Part shown: piece by piece, positions 25,747-34,050 of the stretch | How positions within the stretch are numbered: the stretch's first letter is position 1 | Layout of the letters: every line of letters begins with the position of its first letter | Source of the DNA: Proteobacteria bacterium SG_bin5 | Lineage (GTDB): Bacteria; Pseudomonadota; Alphaproteobacteria; Sphingomonadales; Sphingomonadaceae | NCBI GenBank assembly: GCA_002083475.1 | Contig: LWDI01000070.1 | Location: 25,011 to 89,010 of the forward strand | Reading direction: 5' to 3' | Length of the DNA: 64,000 nucleotides | Notes under the pieces: model-generated | Database searches by the model: none | What the model was told of the DNA's origin: nothing | What the model saw: the letters and a program-made list of their open reading frames with translations, nothing else | Program-made: the position numbers and the translations under genes

Positions 25747-27210
25747 ATGGACAATAGCACGACGAGCAGCACGAGCGCACGCACCAGCAGCACGTCGCAA
25801 ATCCTGAGCTCGCTCGGCGCGGGCTCGGGGATCGATTATGCCGCGCTGGTGAGCGGGCTGGTCGACGCGCAATTCGCCGCCAAGAACCAGCAGCTCACCG
25901 CCAAGAGCGACGCGCTCACCGCCCAAATTTCCTCGACCGGCAATTTGAAAAGCGTGATCGGCCAGTTCGCCGGCTCGCTCAAATCGCTCACCAAGGGCGG
26001 CACGCTGGCGACCCAGCCGAGCAGCGCCAACGCCAATGTCGTGCGCGCGAGCGCCCTACCGTTCGCGCGGCTCGCGGGCTTTTCGGCGCAGGTCGAGGTG
26101 CGCGCGGTGGCGAGCGCGCAGGCGAGCGCGAGCCCGCTCATCGCCGATCGCGCCGCCCCGCTCGGCACCGGCACGCTGACGCTCACGCTCGGCACCGCCA
26201 CCACGGCGAACGGCGCGATGACCGGCTTCACCGCCAATGCTGGCGCCACCCCGGTGACCATCACCATCGACGCGACCAACAACAGCCTCGACGGCATCGC
26301 GAAGGCGATCAACGCCGCCAACGCCGGGGTCACCGCCAATGTCGTCCCCGATGGCAACGGCTTCCGCCTCGCGCTGAAAGGGCGGACCGGCGAAACCCAG
26401 GCGTTTCAGCTGAGTTCGACCGATGCCGGGCTCGATCAGCTCGCGGTGGGCGTCGGCAGCCCGGCGACGCTCGGCACCGCCGCGCGCGACGCCGAAGTCG
26501 TGGTCGACGGGCTCGCCTTCAAACGCTCGACCAACACGATCAGCGACTTGATCGCCGGGGTGCGGCTCGATCTGGTGAGCGCGGCGCCCGGCAGCCCGGT
26601 CACGCTCGGCAACACCCCGCCGACGAGCGCGCTGCGCCAGGCGGTGCTCGATTTCGTCGACACCTATAATCAGGTGATCGGCCAGATCCGCGAGCAGACC
26701 GATCCCCAGACCGGCCCGCTCAAGGCCGATTATGCCGCGCGCGATTTGCAGCGCGCGCTCGGCGCGCTCACCCAGGTGCCGCTGTGGACGAGCAGCACCA
26801 CCGGCGCGCCGACCACGCTCGCCGAAATCGGCGTCGCCACCAATCGCGACGGCACGCTCACGGTCAAGACCGAGCAGCTCGACCGCGCCTTGCGCGATCA
26901 GCCGCAAGCGGTGGAGGCGATGTTCCAGGACGGCGCGACCTCGACGCGGGGCGGGCTCGCGGCGGCGTCCCAGGCGATCGCCGATCGCGCGACGAGCACC
27001 GTCGGCGGGCTCGGTGCGAGCCAGGCGCGCTACACCGCGAGCAAGACGACTCTCGACAAGCAACAGCAAAAGGCGCGCGACGAAGCCGAGACGATGCGCA
27101 CGCGCCTCACCCGGCAGTTCGCCGGCACCGACGCGCGCATTTCCGCTTATCGATCGGCGCAAAGCTTCCTGTCGCAGCAGATCGACGCATGGAATGGTGG
27201 TAATCGATGA
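25747..27210 (+). CDS. fliD: Flagellar hook-associated protein 2 (filament cap)
   Basis: The 487-residue FliD caps the flagellar filament and guides flagellin folding. The N-terminus reads ILSSLGAGSGIDYAALVSGLVDAQFAAKNQQLTAKSDALTAQIS, the FliD N-terminal domain, and the C-terminus has the heptad-rich TTLDKQQQKARDEAETMRTRLTRQFAGTDARISAYRSAQSFLSQQ. The middle carries flagellin-IN-like repeats (TITIDATNNSLDGIAKAINAA). GGGAAGGG precedes the start. It overlaps fliS by 4 bases. No other flagellar gene is in the window. Confidence 0.95.
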   Translation: MDNSTTSSTSARTSSTSQILSSLGAGSGIDYAALVSGLVDAQFAAKNQQLTAKSDALTAQISSTGNLKSVIGQFAGSLKSLTKGGTLATQPSSANANVVRASALPFARLAGFSAQVEVRAVASAQASASPLIADRAAPLGTGTLTLTLGTATTANGAMTGFTANAGATPVTITIDATNNSLDGIAKAINAANAGVTANVVPDGNGFRLALKGRTGETQAFQLSSTDAGLDQLAVGVGSPATLGTAARDAEVVVDGLAFKRSTNTISDLIAGVRLDLVSAAPGSPVTLGNTPPTSALRQAVLDFVDTYNQVIGQIREQTDPQTGPLKADYAARDLQRALGALTQVPLWTSSTTGAPTTLAEIGVATNRDGTLTVKTEQLDRALRDQPQAVEAMFQDGATSTRGGLAAASQAIADRATSTVGGLGASQARYTASKTTLDKQQQKARDEAETMRTRLTRQFAGTDARISAYRSAQSFLSQQIDAWNGGNR

Positions 27211-27611
27211 GCGGCTATGCCCCCCGCCTCGGCCGCAACCCGGAGGCGACGTATCGCCAGGTCGATCTCGCCGGCCGCACCGCCGGCGCCGACGCGCATG
27301 GCTTGGTCGATCTGCTTTACGAAGAACTCGGCCGCGCGCTCGCGGCGACGGCGGCGGCGATCCGCGCCGGCAATTTGGCGGTGAAGAGCGAGAAGATCGC
27401 GCGCGCGGTGGCGATTTTGTTCGCGCTCGAAGCAGGGCTCGATTTCGAGCGCGGCGGGCCGATCGCCAAGACGCTCGCGGGCGTCTATCGCGGCGCGCGC
27501 AAGGAAATTCTCGACGCGAGCTTGAAGCTCGATCCGCAGCCGTTCCTGGATGTCGCGGCGAACATGGCCGAGATCGCCGGCGCCTGGCGCCAAGTGCGCG
27601 GCGCGGCGTGA
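27207..27611 (+). CDS. fliS: Flagellar export chaperone FliS
   Basis: This 134-residue helical protein keeps flagellin unfolded for export. The family features are AYRQVDL-like YRQVDLAGRTAGADAHGLVDLLYEELGRAL near the N-terminus, KSEKIARAVAILFALEAGLDFERGG in the middle and an alpha-helical C-terminus. Length is normal. It is coupled to fliD through an ATGA overlap, as is usual. Transcription probably ends in the hairpin at 27653-27678. Confidence 0.93.
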   Translation: MSGYAPRLGRNPEATYRQVDLAGRTAGADAHGLVDLLYEELGRALAATAAAIRAGNLAVKSEKIARAVAILFALEAGLDFERGGPIAKTLAGVYRGARKEILDASLKLDPQPFLDVAANMAEIAGAWRQVRGAA

Positions 27612-27652
27612 GCCTCGCTCGGCCTTAGAGCTGTTCGCATTCAAACCGGTTC

Positions 27653-27678
27653 GCTCCTGCCCTGTAAGGGGAGGAGCT
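27653..27678 (+). terminator. Hairpin after fliS, remnant of the dispersed repeat
   Basis: GCTCCT (27653-27658) pairs with AGGAGC (27672-27677) and inner C/G pairs extend the stem. The same GCTCC..CCCTG..AGG arms end the 138-bp repeats at 16.6 and 63.9 kb, so this is probably a repeat remnant that can serve as a terminator between the convergent fliS and oxidoreductase genes. Confidence 0.5.
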
Positions 27679-27706
27679 TGCGCGCGGCCGCCGCACCAAC
27701 CGTCCG

Positions 27707-29254
27707 CTACCCGAGCATCGCCCTTGCCGCATTGCGCCCCGGGCGTCCGGTGACGCCGCCCCCCGGATGCGCGCCCGCGCCGCAGAGCCAAAAGCCCTTC
27801 ACCGGCATCCGGTAGCTCCCCAGCCCATAAACCGGCCGCGCCGCCCAGAGCTGATCGAGCGACATCCGCCCATGGAAGATGTCGCCCCCCACCAGGCCGA
27901 AGCGCGCGTGGAGATCGGCCGGGCTGAGCGCCATCTGCCCCACGATCGACGCGCGAAAGCCGGGGGCGAAACGCTCGACCGTAGCGAGCACCGCGTCGGC
28001 GGCGGCGGCGCGCGCGGCGTCGGTCCAATCGAGCGCGGGGTCGAACTGCTGCGCGAACAGGCTCGCGACATGGTGGCCGGGGGGCGCGAGGCCGTCGTCG
28101 ACCAGGCTCGGGATCAACATCTCGACGATCGGCGCGCGCGACCAGCCGTGCGCGCGCGCATCGTCGAAGGCGCGGTCCATATAATCGAGGCTGGGGGCGA
28201 GGATGATGCCGCTTTGCAGATGCTCACCCGGCTCGGGCAAGGCGGCGAAGCGCGGCAGCGCGTTCAGCGCGACGTTCATGCGAAACGTCCCCGAGCCGCT
28301 CGCATGCCGCGCGAGCCGCGCGCGCAAGCCGGGCTCGAGCAGCCCGGGCTCGAGCATGTCGAGCAACAAGGTGCGCGGATGGACGTTCGCCGCGACCGCG
28401 CGCGCCGCGATGCGCTCGCCGTCCGCGAGTTCGACCCCGCTCACCCGGTCGCCCTCCGCCAACACCCGCGCGACGGGCGCGTTCAAGCGGATCGTCACCC
28501 CCGCCGCTTCGCACGCGCGCGCCATCGCCTGGGTCACCGCGCCCATGCCGCCGATGGCATGGCCCCAAGCGCCCTTCACCCCGTTCACTTCGCCGAACAC
28601 ATGGTGGAGCAGCACATAGGCGCTCCCCGGGGTCGAGGGCCCGGCATAATGTCCGACGATCGAATCGAAGCCGAACACCGCCTGCACCGGGGCGCTTTCG
28701 AAAAACCCCTCCAGAAACTCGCGCGCGCTGCGGGTGAAGAGATCGATCGCGTCGCGCTTGGCCTCGGCGCCCAAGCCCAGCAGCCGCCGCCCCTGATCGA
28801 GCGCGCGCCATAGCCCCGCCGGATCGGCGGCGGGCGGGGCGCGATCGGCGAGCAGCCGCAACACTTCGGCCACCGCGCCCAGCCGGCGTTCGTAATCGGG
28901 GAGCGCCGCCGCGTCGCGCGCCGAAAAGGCCGCGACCGCCGCCGCGCTTTGCCCGCCGCCCATCAGCAAATACCGGCCGTCCTCGGTCGGCAGGAAATTG
29001 CTGAACGGCCGGCTTACGACGCGCAAGCCGTGGCGCGCGAGCGCCATGTCGCCGCCGATCGCGGGATCGAGCAGGCCGAGCGTGTAGCTCGCGGTCGAAT
29101 TGCGAAAGCCGGGGGCGAATTCCTCGGTCACCGCCGCGCCGCCGACCACGCCGCGCCGCTCCAGCACCAACACCCGCCGCCCGGCGCGCGCGAGATACCA
29201 GGCGCAGACCAGCCCATTGTGCCCGCCGCCGATGATGATCGCATCCCACCGCAT
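27707..29254 (-). CDS. FAD-dependent oxidoreductase, phytoene-desaturase/PYROXD2-like
   Basis: The 515-residue protein begins MRWDAIIIGGGHNGLVCAWYLARAGRRVLVLERRGVVGGAA, a dinucleotide-binding fold with the GxGxxG variant used by CrtI-like enzymes, and continues with STASYTLGLL and PVARVLAEGDRVSGVELADGE. The C-terminal segment LCGAGAHPGGGVTGRPGRNAARAM is typical of the COG1233 NAD(P)/FAD oxidoreductases including PYROXD2. True carotenoid desaturases usually sit with crtB or crtY, which are absent, so I do not assign a carotenoid step. It stands alone, convergent with fliS and divergent from the response regulator. Confidence 0.85.
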   Translation of the reverse strand: MRWDAIIIGGGHNGLVCAWYLARAGRRVLVLERRGVVGGAAVTEEFAPGFRNSTASYTLGLLDPAIGGDMALARHGLRVVSRPFSNFLPTEDGRYLLMGGGQSAAAVAAFSARDAAALPDYERRLGAVAEVLRLLADRAPPAADPAGLWRALDQGRRLLGLGAEAKRDAIDLFTRSAREFLEGFFESAPVQAVFGFDSIVGHYAGPSTPGSAYVLLHHVFGEVNGVKGAWGHAIGGMGAVTQAMARACEAAGVTIRLNAPVARVLAEGDRVSGVELADGERIAARAVAANVHPRTLLLDMLEPGLLEPGLRARLARHASGSGTFRMNVALNALPRFAALPEPGEHLQSGIILAPSLDYMDRAFDDARAHGWSRAPIVEMLIPSLVDDGLAPPGHHVASLFAQQFDPALDWTDAARAAAADAVLATVERFAPGFRASIVGQMALSPADLHARFGLVGGDIFHGRMSLDQLWAARPVYGLGSYRMPVKGFWLCGAGAHPGGGVTGRPGRNAARAMLG

Positions 29255-29358
29255 TGCGGCCTCGCGTTACCCGCTTTGGGCGGCGCGGCCAATGGCTTGG
29301 CCCTGGGTTAACCCGATCGTGACGCTCTTGGCCATAAAGGGTGAAGTGAGGAACCCGA

Positions 29359-29928
29359 ATGACCGACGCGCCGACCCATTCGCAGCACAGCATCCTGGCG
29401 GTGGACGATAGTCGCACCCAATTGGGCGTGCTCGGGCGGCGGCTGAGCGCGCTCGGCTATCTCGTCGCGCTGAGCGATAACGGCCCCGAAGCGCTCGATC
29501 TGATCGCCGCGCGCGGCTTTGATCTGGTGCTGATCGACATGGTGATGCCGGGGATGGGCGGGATCGAGTTGCTCGGCGAAATTCGCGCCAATCGCGCGAC
29601 CGCCGATCTGCCCGCGATCATGATGACCGCGCGCGGCGAAAGCGAAGCCGCGGTCGAGGCGCTCGGCGCGGGCGCCGACGATCATATCGCCAAGCCCTTC
29701 GCCTTCATCGAACTCGCCGCGCGGATCGAGCGGGTGATCGCGCGCGGGCGCCGCATCGCCGAACTCAAGCGCGCCAACGCCGCGCTCGACGCGCGCATCG
29801 CGACGCGCGCGATCGAACTCGGCGAGGCGCGCGCGCAACTGGCGGCGACCCGCGCCGAGGAACGCCGCCTGCTCGCCTCGCTCGCCCAGGCGCAGGCGCG
29901 GCTGGCGGCGCCGGGGCTGCAGGCTTGA
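29359..29928 (+). CDS. Response regulator with C-terminal coiled coil
   Basis: The 189-residue product has one receiver domain (about residues 11-130): acidic pair D16-D17 in ILAVDDSRTQ, phospho-acceptor D60 in LVLIDMVMPGMGG, T90 and K112 in HIAKPF. The C-terminal 60 residues (ELKRANAALDARI to LLASLAQAQARLA) are charged and heptad-like, predicting a coiled coil rather than a DNA-binding or enzymatic output. No histidine kinase is next to it. A GAGGA ribosome site precedes ATG 29359. It probably acts through protein contacts. Confidence 0.88.
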   Translation: MTDAPTHSQHSILAVDDSRTQLGVLGRRLSALGYLVALSDNGPEALDLIAARGFDLVLIDMVMPGMGGIELLGEIRANRATADLPAIMMTARGESEAAVEALGAGADDHIAKPFAFIELAARIERVIARGRRIAELKRANAALDARIATRAIELGEARAQLAATRAEERRLLASLAQAQARLAAPGLQA

Positions 29929-29955
29929 CTCGAAAACAATAGGGAAGGCCGGCGG

Positions 29956-30031
29956 TGGTGGAGCTAGGGGGATTCGAACCCCCGACCTCTGCAGTGCGAT
30001 TGCAGCGCTCTCCCAACTGAGCTACAGCCCC
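29956..30031 (-). tRNA. tRNA-Ala (CGC anticodon)
   Basis: On the minus strand it starts GGGGCTGTAGCTCAGTTGG, has anticodon stem CTGCA/TGCAG around the loop ATCGCAC (anticodon CGC), T-arm GGGGGTTCGAATCCCCC and an encoded CCA. GCG is a favoured alanine codon in this GC-rich genome, which fits a dedicated CGC tRNA. The rest of the gap to 30267 holds no gene I can support. Confidence 0.93.
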
Positions 30032-30267
30032 ACATCGCCGGAGCGCGCCCCTTAGCGAGGGTCGCGGCGCGATGCAACGGTCTTTGCGCGTATCTTTCGC
30101 CAGCCCGATCGGAACGCGGACGGCCAAATGGCCGAGCGCTGCGACGGGCGCGGCCCGGCGGCGCGGAACGCGCCGGTTCATCCACCGTTCACTCCTTCAG
30201 TAAGGCGCCGGCCGCCTGCGCCGGGCAGACGGCGCGCCTTGCGCCATTTTTCCCGAAAGGAACGGCG

Positions 30268-31455
30268 ATGGGCGACAACCGCTATAATCCCAATCAGGAA
30301 CGCACCGGCAGCTATCTCACCCCCGATGGCCAGCGTGGCGGCGGCAGCGGCGGCGAGGCGCGCGAGACCTCGAGCGCGCGCGACTATGGCGCCAGCCGCC
30401 AGGGCCGCGAGGATTGGCCGGGCAGCCAGGGCGGGCAGGGCGGCCAGGGCGGGTTCGGCCAAGAGCGCGGCTATGGCGACCATGGCGGGCGCGGCTATCA
30501 GGGCGGCGATGCCTATCGCGGCCAGGGCGATCGCGACCAGGACCGCTATGCGGGCGATCGCGGCCATGGTCGCGGCAATTTCGGCGGCGCGGGCAATTAT
30601 GGCGGGCAGGGCCAGCGCTTCAGCCAGCAGCAGCATCACGAAGGCAGCGGCTATGGCCCCTATGGCGAGCGCGGCCAGGTCCAGTCGCAGGGCGCGTATG
30701 GCCACGACCCGCGCGGCGGCGACACCAGCCATCGCGGCGGCCAGCAGGGCGGCTATGGCTATCAGGCGAGCGATTACGATTATAACGAGCGTGGCTTCGT
30801 GAGCCGCGCCGGCGACGAGGTGCGCAGCTGGTTCGGCGACGACCGCGCCCAGCGCCGCCGCGAGCTCGACCAGCGCTATGACGAGCGCGAAGGCGGCGGC
30901 CAATATCGCGGCGGGGGCGAGCGCCAGGCGCGCGGCGGCCATCATCATGACGCCCATCATCATGACGATAGCGAGGCGCGCTATCCGGGCGGGGTGGGCG
31001 GCTATTCGACCCAGCGCGGCCCCAGCTTCCAGGATGGCGAGTGGATCGGCACCGGCTCGGGCTGGACGCGCGGCTCGGACGAGGATGATTACGGCAACTG
31101 GCGCCGCCGCCAGATCGAAGCGCTCGACCGCGATTATGACGAATATCGCCAGGAAAACCGCCAGCGCTTCCACAGCGAGTTCGAGACTTGGCGCACCGAG
31201 CGCCAGGGTCAACGCTCGTCGCTGCGCCAGGTGCGCGAGCATATGGAAGTCGTGGGCTCCGACGGCGAGCATGTCGGCACGGTCGACCATATCCAGGGCG
31301 ACCGCATCCTGCTCACCAAGAGCGACACCAACGCCGGCGGCAAGCACCATTCGATCCCGTCGCGCTGGATTCAGACGGTCGACGAGAAGGTGACCATCCG
31401 CAAGACCGCGCAGGAAGCGATGGCGGCCTGGCGCGAGGAGCAAGACGAGCGCTGA
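30268..31455 (+). CDS. Gly/Tyr/His-rich SWFGD-type protein with DUF2171-like C-terminus
   Basis: The 395-residue hydrophilic protein has a low-complexity first half rich in Gly, Gln, Arg and Tyr, then EVRSWFGDDRAQRRRELD, the SWFGD motif found in sphingomonad proteins, then a histidine/aspartate cluster (HHHDAHHHDD). The C-terminal 90 residues (HMEVVGSDGEHVGTVDHIQGDRILLTK to HSIPSRWI) match the DUF2171/PRC-barrel-like group. No signal peptide or membrane segment is visible. GAAAGGA precedes the ATG. Related proteins are often stress-related, but function here is not established. A strong terminator follows. Confidence 0.75.
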   Translation: MGDNRYNPNQERTGSYLTPDGQRGGGSGGEARETSSARDYGASRQGREDWPGSQGGQGGQGGFGQERGYGDHGGRGYQGGDAYRGQGDRDQDRYAGDRGHGRGNFGGAGNYGGQGQRFSQQQHHEGSGYGPYGERGQVQSQGAYGHDPRGGDTSHRGGQQGGYGYQASDYDYNERGFVSRAGDEVRSWFGDDRAQRRRELDQRYDEREGGGQYRGGGERQARGGHHHDAHHHDDSEARYPGGVGGYSTQRGPSFQDGEWIGTGSGWTRGSDEDDYGNWRRRQIEALDRDYDEYRQENRQRFHSEFETWRTERQGQRSSLRQVREHMEVVGSDGEHVGTVDHIQGDRILLTKSDTNAGGKHHSIPSRWIQTVDEKVTIRKTAQEAMAAWREEQDER

Positions 31456-31479
31456 TCGCGGCGTTTACGGCTCGAGGCG

Positions 31480-31514
31480 AGCCCCGTGCCCCCAAGGGCG
31501 CGGGGCTTTCGTTT
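31480..31514 (+). terminator. Intrinsic terminator after the SWFGD gene
   Basis: AGCCCCGTGCCC (31480-31491) pairs with GGGCGCGGGGCT (31496-31507) over 12 positions with one G-T pair and a CCAA loop, followed by TTCGTTT. It starts 25 bases past the stop codon. Next to it is a short stretch with a weak copy of the CACCCCGCGCTCGG repeat. Confidence 0.75.
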
Positions 31515-31661
31515 GCTCGAAGGCCGGCCGTCACCCCGCGCTCGGCCCGGGGCCACGGGCGCGATGGGCGCCGTGACCAACGGCATCCCGGCGGGGCGAG
31601 CCGTTGCGCGGCAAGAAATTCGCATTAGTGTCACCCGCGAAGCGAGTTTCAGGAGAAGCAA

Positions 31662-32648
31662 ATGGCCCAGGCATGGACGCTCAAATCGCGCCCGATCGGC
31701 ACCCCGACCCCCGATAATTTCGAGCTGGTCGAGCTGCTCGGCGGGCCGCTCGAGCCCGGCCAGGTGCGCATCGCCAATCGCTGGCTTTCGGTCGATCCCT
31801 ATATGCGCGGGCGGATGAACGACGTGAAAAGCTACACGCCGCCCTTCCAACTCGGCCAGCCGATGCAGGGCGGGGCGGTCGGCGAGGTGGTCGAAAGCGC
31901 CGATCCGAACGTGCCCCAAGGCACGCTGGTGCTCCATATGGACGGCTGGCGCGACGAGGCGGTGCTGCCCGGCGCGCATGTCCAGAAGCTGCCCGATCTC
32001 CCGGTCGAGCCGCAAGCCTATCTCGGCCAATTGGGGATGCCGGGGATGACGGCTTATTTCGGCCTGCTCGAAGTGGCGGGCGCGAAGAGCGGCGACACGG
32101 TGTTCGTCTCGGCCGCCGCCGGCGCGGTCGGCTCGACGGTGGTGCAGATCGCCAAGGCCAAGGGGATGCGCGTGATCGGCTCGGCGGGCGGCGCCGAGAA
32201 ATGCGCCTGGGTCAAGTCGCTCGGCGCCGACGCGGTGATCGATTACAAACAGGGATCGCTGGTGAAAGCGCTCGCCGCCGCCGCGCCCGAGGGGATCGAC
32301 GTTTATTTCGACAATGTCGGCGCCGAACATCTCGATGCCGCGCTCGCGGTGGCGAAGGAACGCGCGCGCTTCGCGATTTGCGGGATGATCGACATCTATA
32401 ACGACGGCAAGCCGACCGAACTCCGCTATCTGGCGCGCGTGATCGGCGCGCGGCTGACGATCAAGGGCTTCATCGTCAGCGATTTCATGGGCCGCGCGGG
32501 CGAATTCTACCGCGACATGGCGGGCTGGCTGCAAGCGGGGCAGCTGACGCGCGAGGAGACGGTGGTCGAAGGCCTGGCGCGCATGCCCGAGGCGTTCCTG
32601 GGGCTGTTCAGCGGGGAGAATAAGGGGAAGATGTTGGTGCGGGTTTGA
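31662..32648 (+). CDS. NADP-dependent zinc-less MDR oxidoreductase (CurA/alkenal-reductase-like)
   Basis: This 328-residue medium-chain reductase reduces an activated C=C bond using NADPH. It has NRWLSVDPYMRGRMNDVKSYTPPFQLGQPMQGG at the N-terminus, LGMPGMTAYFGLLEVAGAKSGDTVFVSAAAGAVGSTVVQIAKAKG for nucleotide binding, and YFDNVGAEHLDAAL, all typical of the CurA/leukotriene B4 dehydrogenase-like group. AGGAG lies 7 bases before the ATG. No zinc ligands are seen. It appears to be a single-gene unit. Confidence 0.92.
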   Translation: MAQAWTLKSRPIGTPTPDNFELVELLGGPLEPGQVRIANRWLSVDPYMRGRMNDVKSYTPPFQLGQPMQGGAVGEVVESADPNVPQGTLVLHMDGWRDEAVLPGAHVQKLPDLPVEPQAYLGQLGMPGMTAYFGLLEVAGAKSGDTVFVSAAAGAVGSTVVQIAKAKGMRVIGSAGGAEKCAWVKSLGADAVIDYKQGSLVKALAAAAPEGIDVYFDNVGAEHLDAALAVAKERARFAICGMIDIYNDGKPTELRYLARVIGARLTIKGFIVSDFMGRAGEFYRDMAGWLQAGQLTREETVVEGLARMPEAFLGLFSGENKGKMLVRV

Positions 32649-32968
32649 GGGGGGTCGGTTGGGGTTGCCGGCGCTGCGCATCGGAGACCGAAACGACAAG
32701 TCGGGCTGGTCTTTAGAGACTTGAGAAGCTCCAGGGTGGATGGCGAAGATTTGGCCGCTTGTGGACTGCGGCTTGCTGCTAACCATTTGCGGGAAGCGGA
32801 CGCCCGCTCATAAACTTGAGCGAGTTGAGACGACCCAAAAGCGGTCGTTCGCCGCCGGACACCGCTCCCCGGACGCGGACGCCCATTCACACGAGTCCGA
32901 GCGGCCGGGCTGGACCAGCTGCGGCCGTCTTTTCGTTTCCAGGCAAAGCGCCCTCGGAGGAGCCTGAG
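32649..32968. other. Non-coding stretch of lower GC before a DUF5677-like gene
   Basis: These 320 bases hold only short frames of 60-130 codons on both strands, none with a recognisable domain, ribosome site or codon pattern like the neighbours. Base composition and trinucleotide texture differ from the high-GC genes to the left. It could be leftover DNA from the event that brought in the next gene. Confidence 0.5.
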
Positions 32969-33856
32969 CTAGCGTCGTTGGCGGTGACCACGGCCCTGGT
33001 TGCGCTCCACAGCCTTAGCGATGTCAGCCTCGCTGAAGGGTGGCGGGCGCGTCTCCGCATCCGAGAACAACTTCAAGTGTCCGGGGACAGCGCGATCGAG
33101 TATTGAAGTGGCAAAGAGGATCGCGAGGATCATGTACCGCTTCTCATGGGCGGTCTCCACGCCGGTGCCGCGGTCGTGTTCGAAAAGCCGGAAGAATGAC
33201 ACCGGTCCTGTGTGGGTATGCTGGGAAAAAAACCTGTAAGCGAGGCGGAATTGGTCCTTGTTCACGCCCATCCGTTCGAGCACGTCGTCCTGCACGAACG
33301 GAGTCTTGTGACCGCGCATCGCCTCGCGTCGCGTCTTGGGATCGAACGTGCGAAGCCATGGGTTCTCATCGAAGCGGCGTTCGAAGTCGGTGATTACCTC
33401 GCTATCGTCCCCGTCGGGCGAGAAGAGCCGTCCGCGCGAACCGTAATCATGACAGTAGAGCAAGACGAACCGACCCTGCCGGATGTCGGGATCAATCTCG
33501 TCCTCGCAGAGCCAAAAATACCAAAGGTAGGCCTCTGCGAGATTGCGGGTGAGCGACGCCACGGCGCTGAAGTCCCAATGCTCCCGAGGCGCACAATCTG
33601 GCAGGAGTCGCTCGATGCTCTTGGCGGTGACGACTATCCTTGTGAACAGAACCGAGGCGTAGGCCAGCCGGTTGCCCTCTACCCAGACATGCGCACTCCC
33701 CATTGAAACGCGCTTGCTCCGGGTCACTAGGTTCCTGAATTCCCTACGGCACCGCAGGTACTCGGCGGTGAGCTCCGACGGTGTCAGTTCGGCAAGCAAG
33801 GAGTTGGCTCCGTCGCCGGGATGCTTGTCTTCGGGGCTATCGTCGAGCGTAGTCAC
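32969..33856 (-). CDS. Uncharacterised DUF5677-like protein
   Basis: The 295-residue product starts at GTG 33856, preceded by GAGG at good spacing. It is mostly helical and soluble, with ASVLFTRIVVTAKSIERLLP, VASLTRNLAEAYLWYFWL and YRFFSQHTHTGPVSFFR, a pattern like the DUF5677 family. I do not recognise catalytic motifs. Codon use is less GC-rich at third positions than in neighbouring genes, suggesting transfer. It stands alone between two stretches without genes; a perfect hairpin lies 20 bases upstream of its start. The function is unknown. Confidence 0.65.
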   Translation of the reverse strand: MTTLDDSPEDKHPGDGANSLLAELTPSELTAEYLRCRREFRNLVTRSKRVSMGSAHVWVEGNRLAYASVLFTRIVVTAKSIERLLPDCAPREHWDFSAVASLTRNLAEAYLWYFWLCEDEIDPDIRQGRFVLLYCHDYGSRGRLFSPDGDDSEVITDFERRFDENPWLRTFDPKTRREAMRGHKTPFVQDDVLERMGVNKDQFRLAYRFFSQHTHTGPVSFFRLFEHDRGTGVETAHEKRYMILAILFATSILDRAVPGHLKLFSDAETRPPPFSEADIAKAVERNQGRGHRQRR

Positions 33857-33875
33857 ATCGCAGCCTCATTTACCA

Positions 33876-33896
33876 CTGCCGTTGCGGGAACGGCAG
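33876..33896 (-). promoter_or_regulatory. Hairpin in the leader of the DUF5677-like gene
   Basis: CTGCCGTT (33876-33883) and AACGGCAG (33889-33896) form a perfect 8-bp stem with a 5-base loop. It lies 20 bases upstream of the GTG start at 33856, where it could be an operator or a translation-affecting hairpin. Confidence 0.4.
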
Positions 33897-33906
33897 GTTC
33901 TATGTG

Positions 33907-33929
33907 TTAACGAATGCTTAGCTCGTTAA
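33907..33929. promoter_or_regulatory. TTAACGA inverted repeat
   Basis: TTAACGA (33907-33913) and TCGTTAA (33923-33929) are perfect inverted arms around 9 bases, in an AT-richer stretch upstream of the DUF5677-like gene. It may be a promoter-region operator; no gene is seen from 33857 to 34050. Confidence 0.35.
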
Positions 33930-34050
33930 GCAATGGCAGCTGCTGTGGCAGTGGGATTATCGAACGAATGACCGATATTGAGGCATAATGCCGCCCCGCG
34001 ATCGAGCAACCCAAACGCAGCCGCAGAATTGAGGAGGCAGTAAGTCCCCC

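Noticed and set aside
27707..29254. Carotenoid phytoene desaturase (crtI)
   Set aside because: Sequence fits the wider COG1233 group including PYROXD2, and no crtB, crtY or crtE neighbours are present, so a carotenoid role is not supported.
32740..32967. Short frames in the lower-GC gap before the DUF5677-like gene
   Set aside because: No ribosome site, no recognisable domain, and competing frames on both strands; kept as non-coding.
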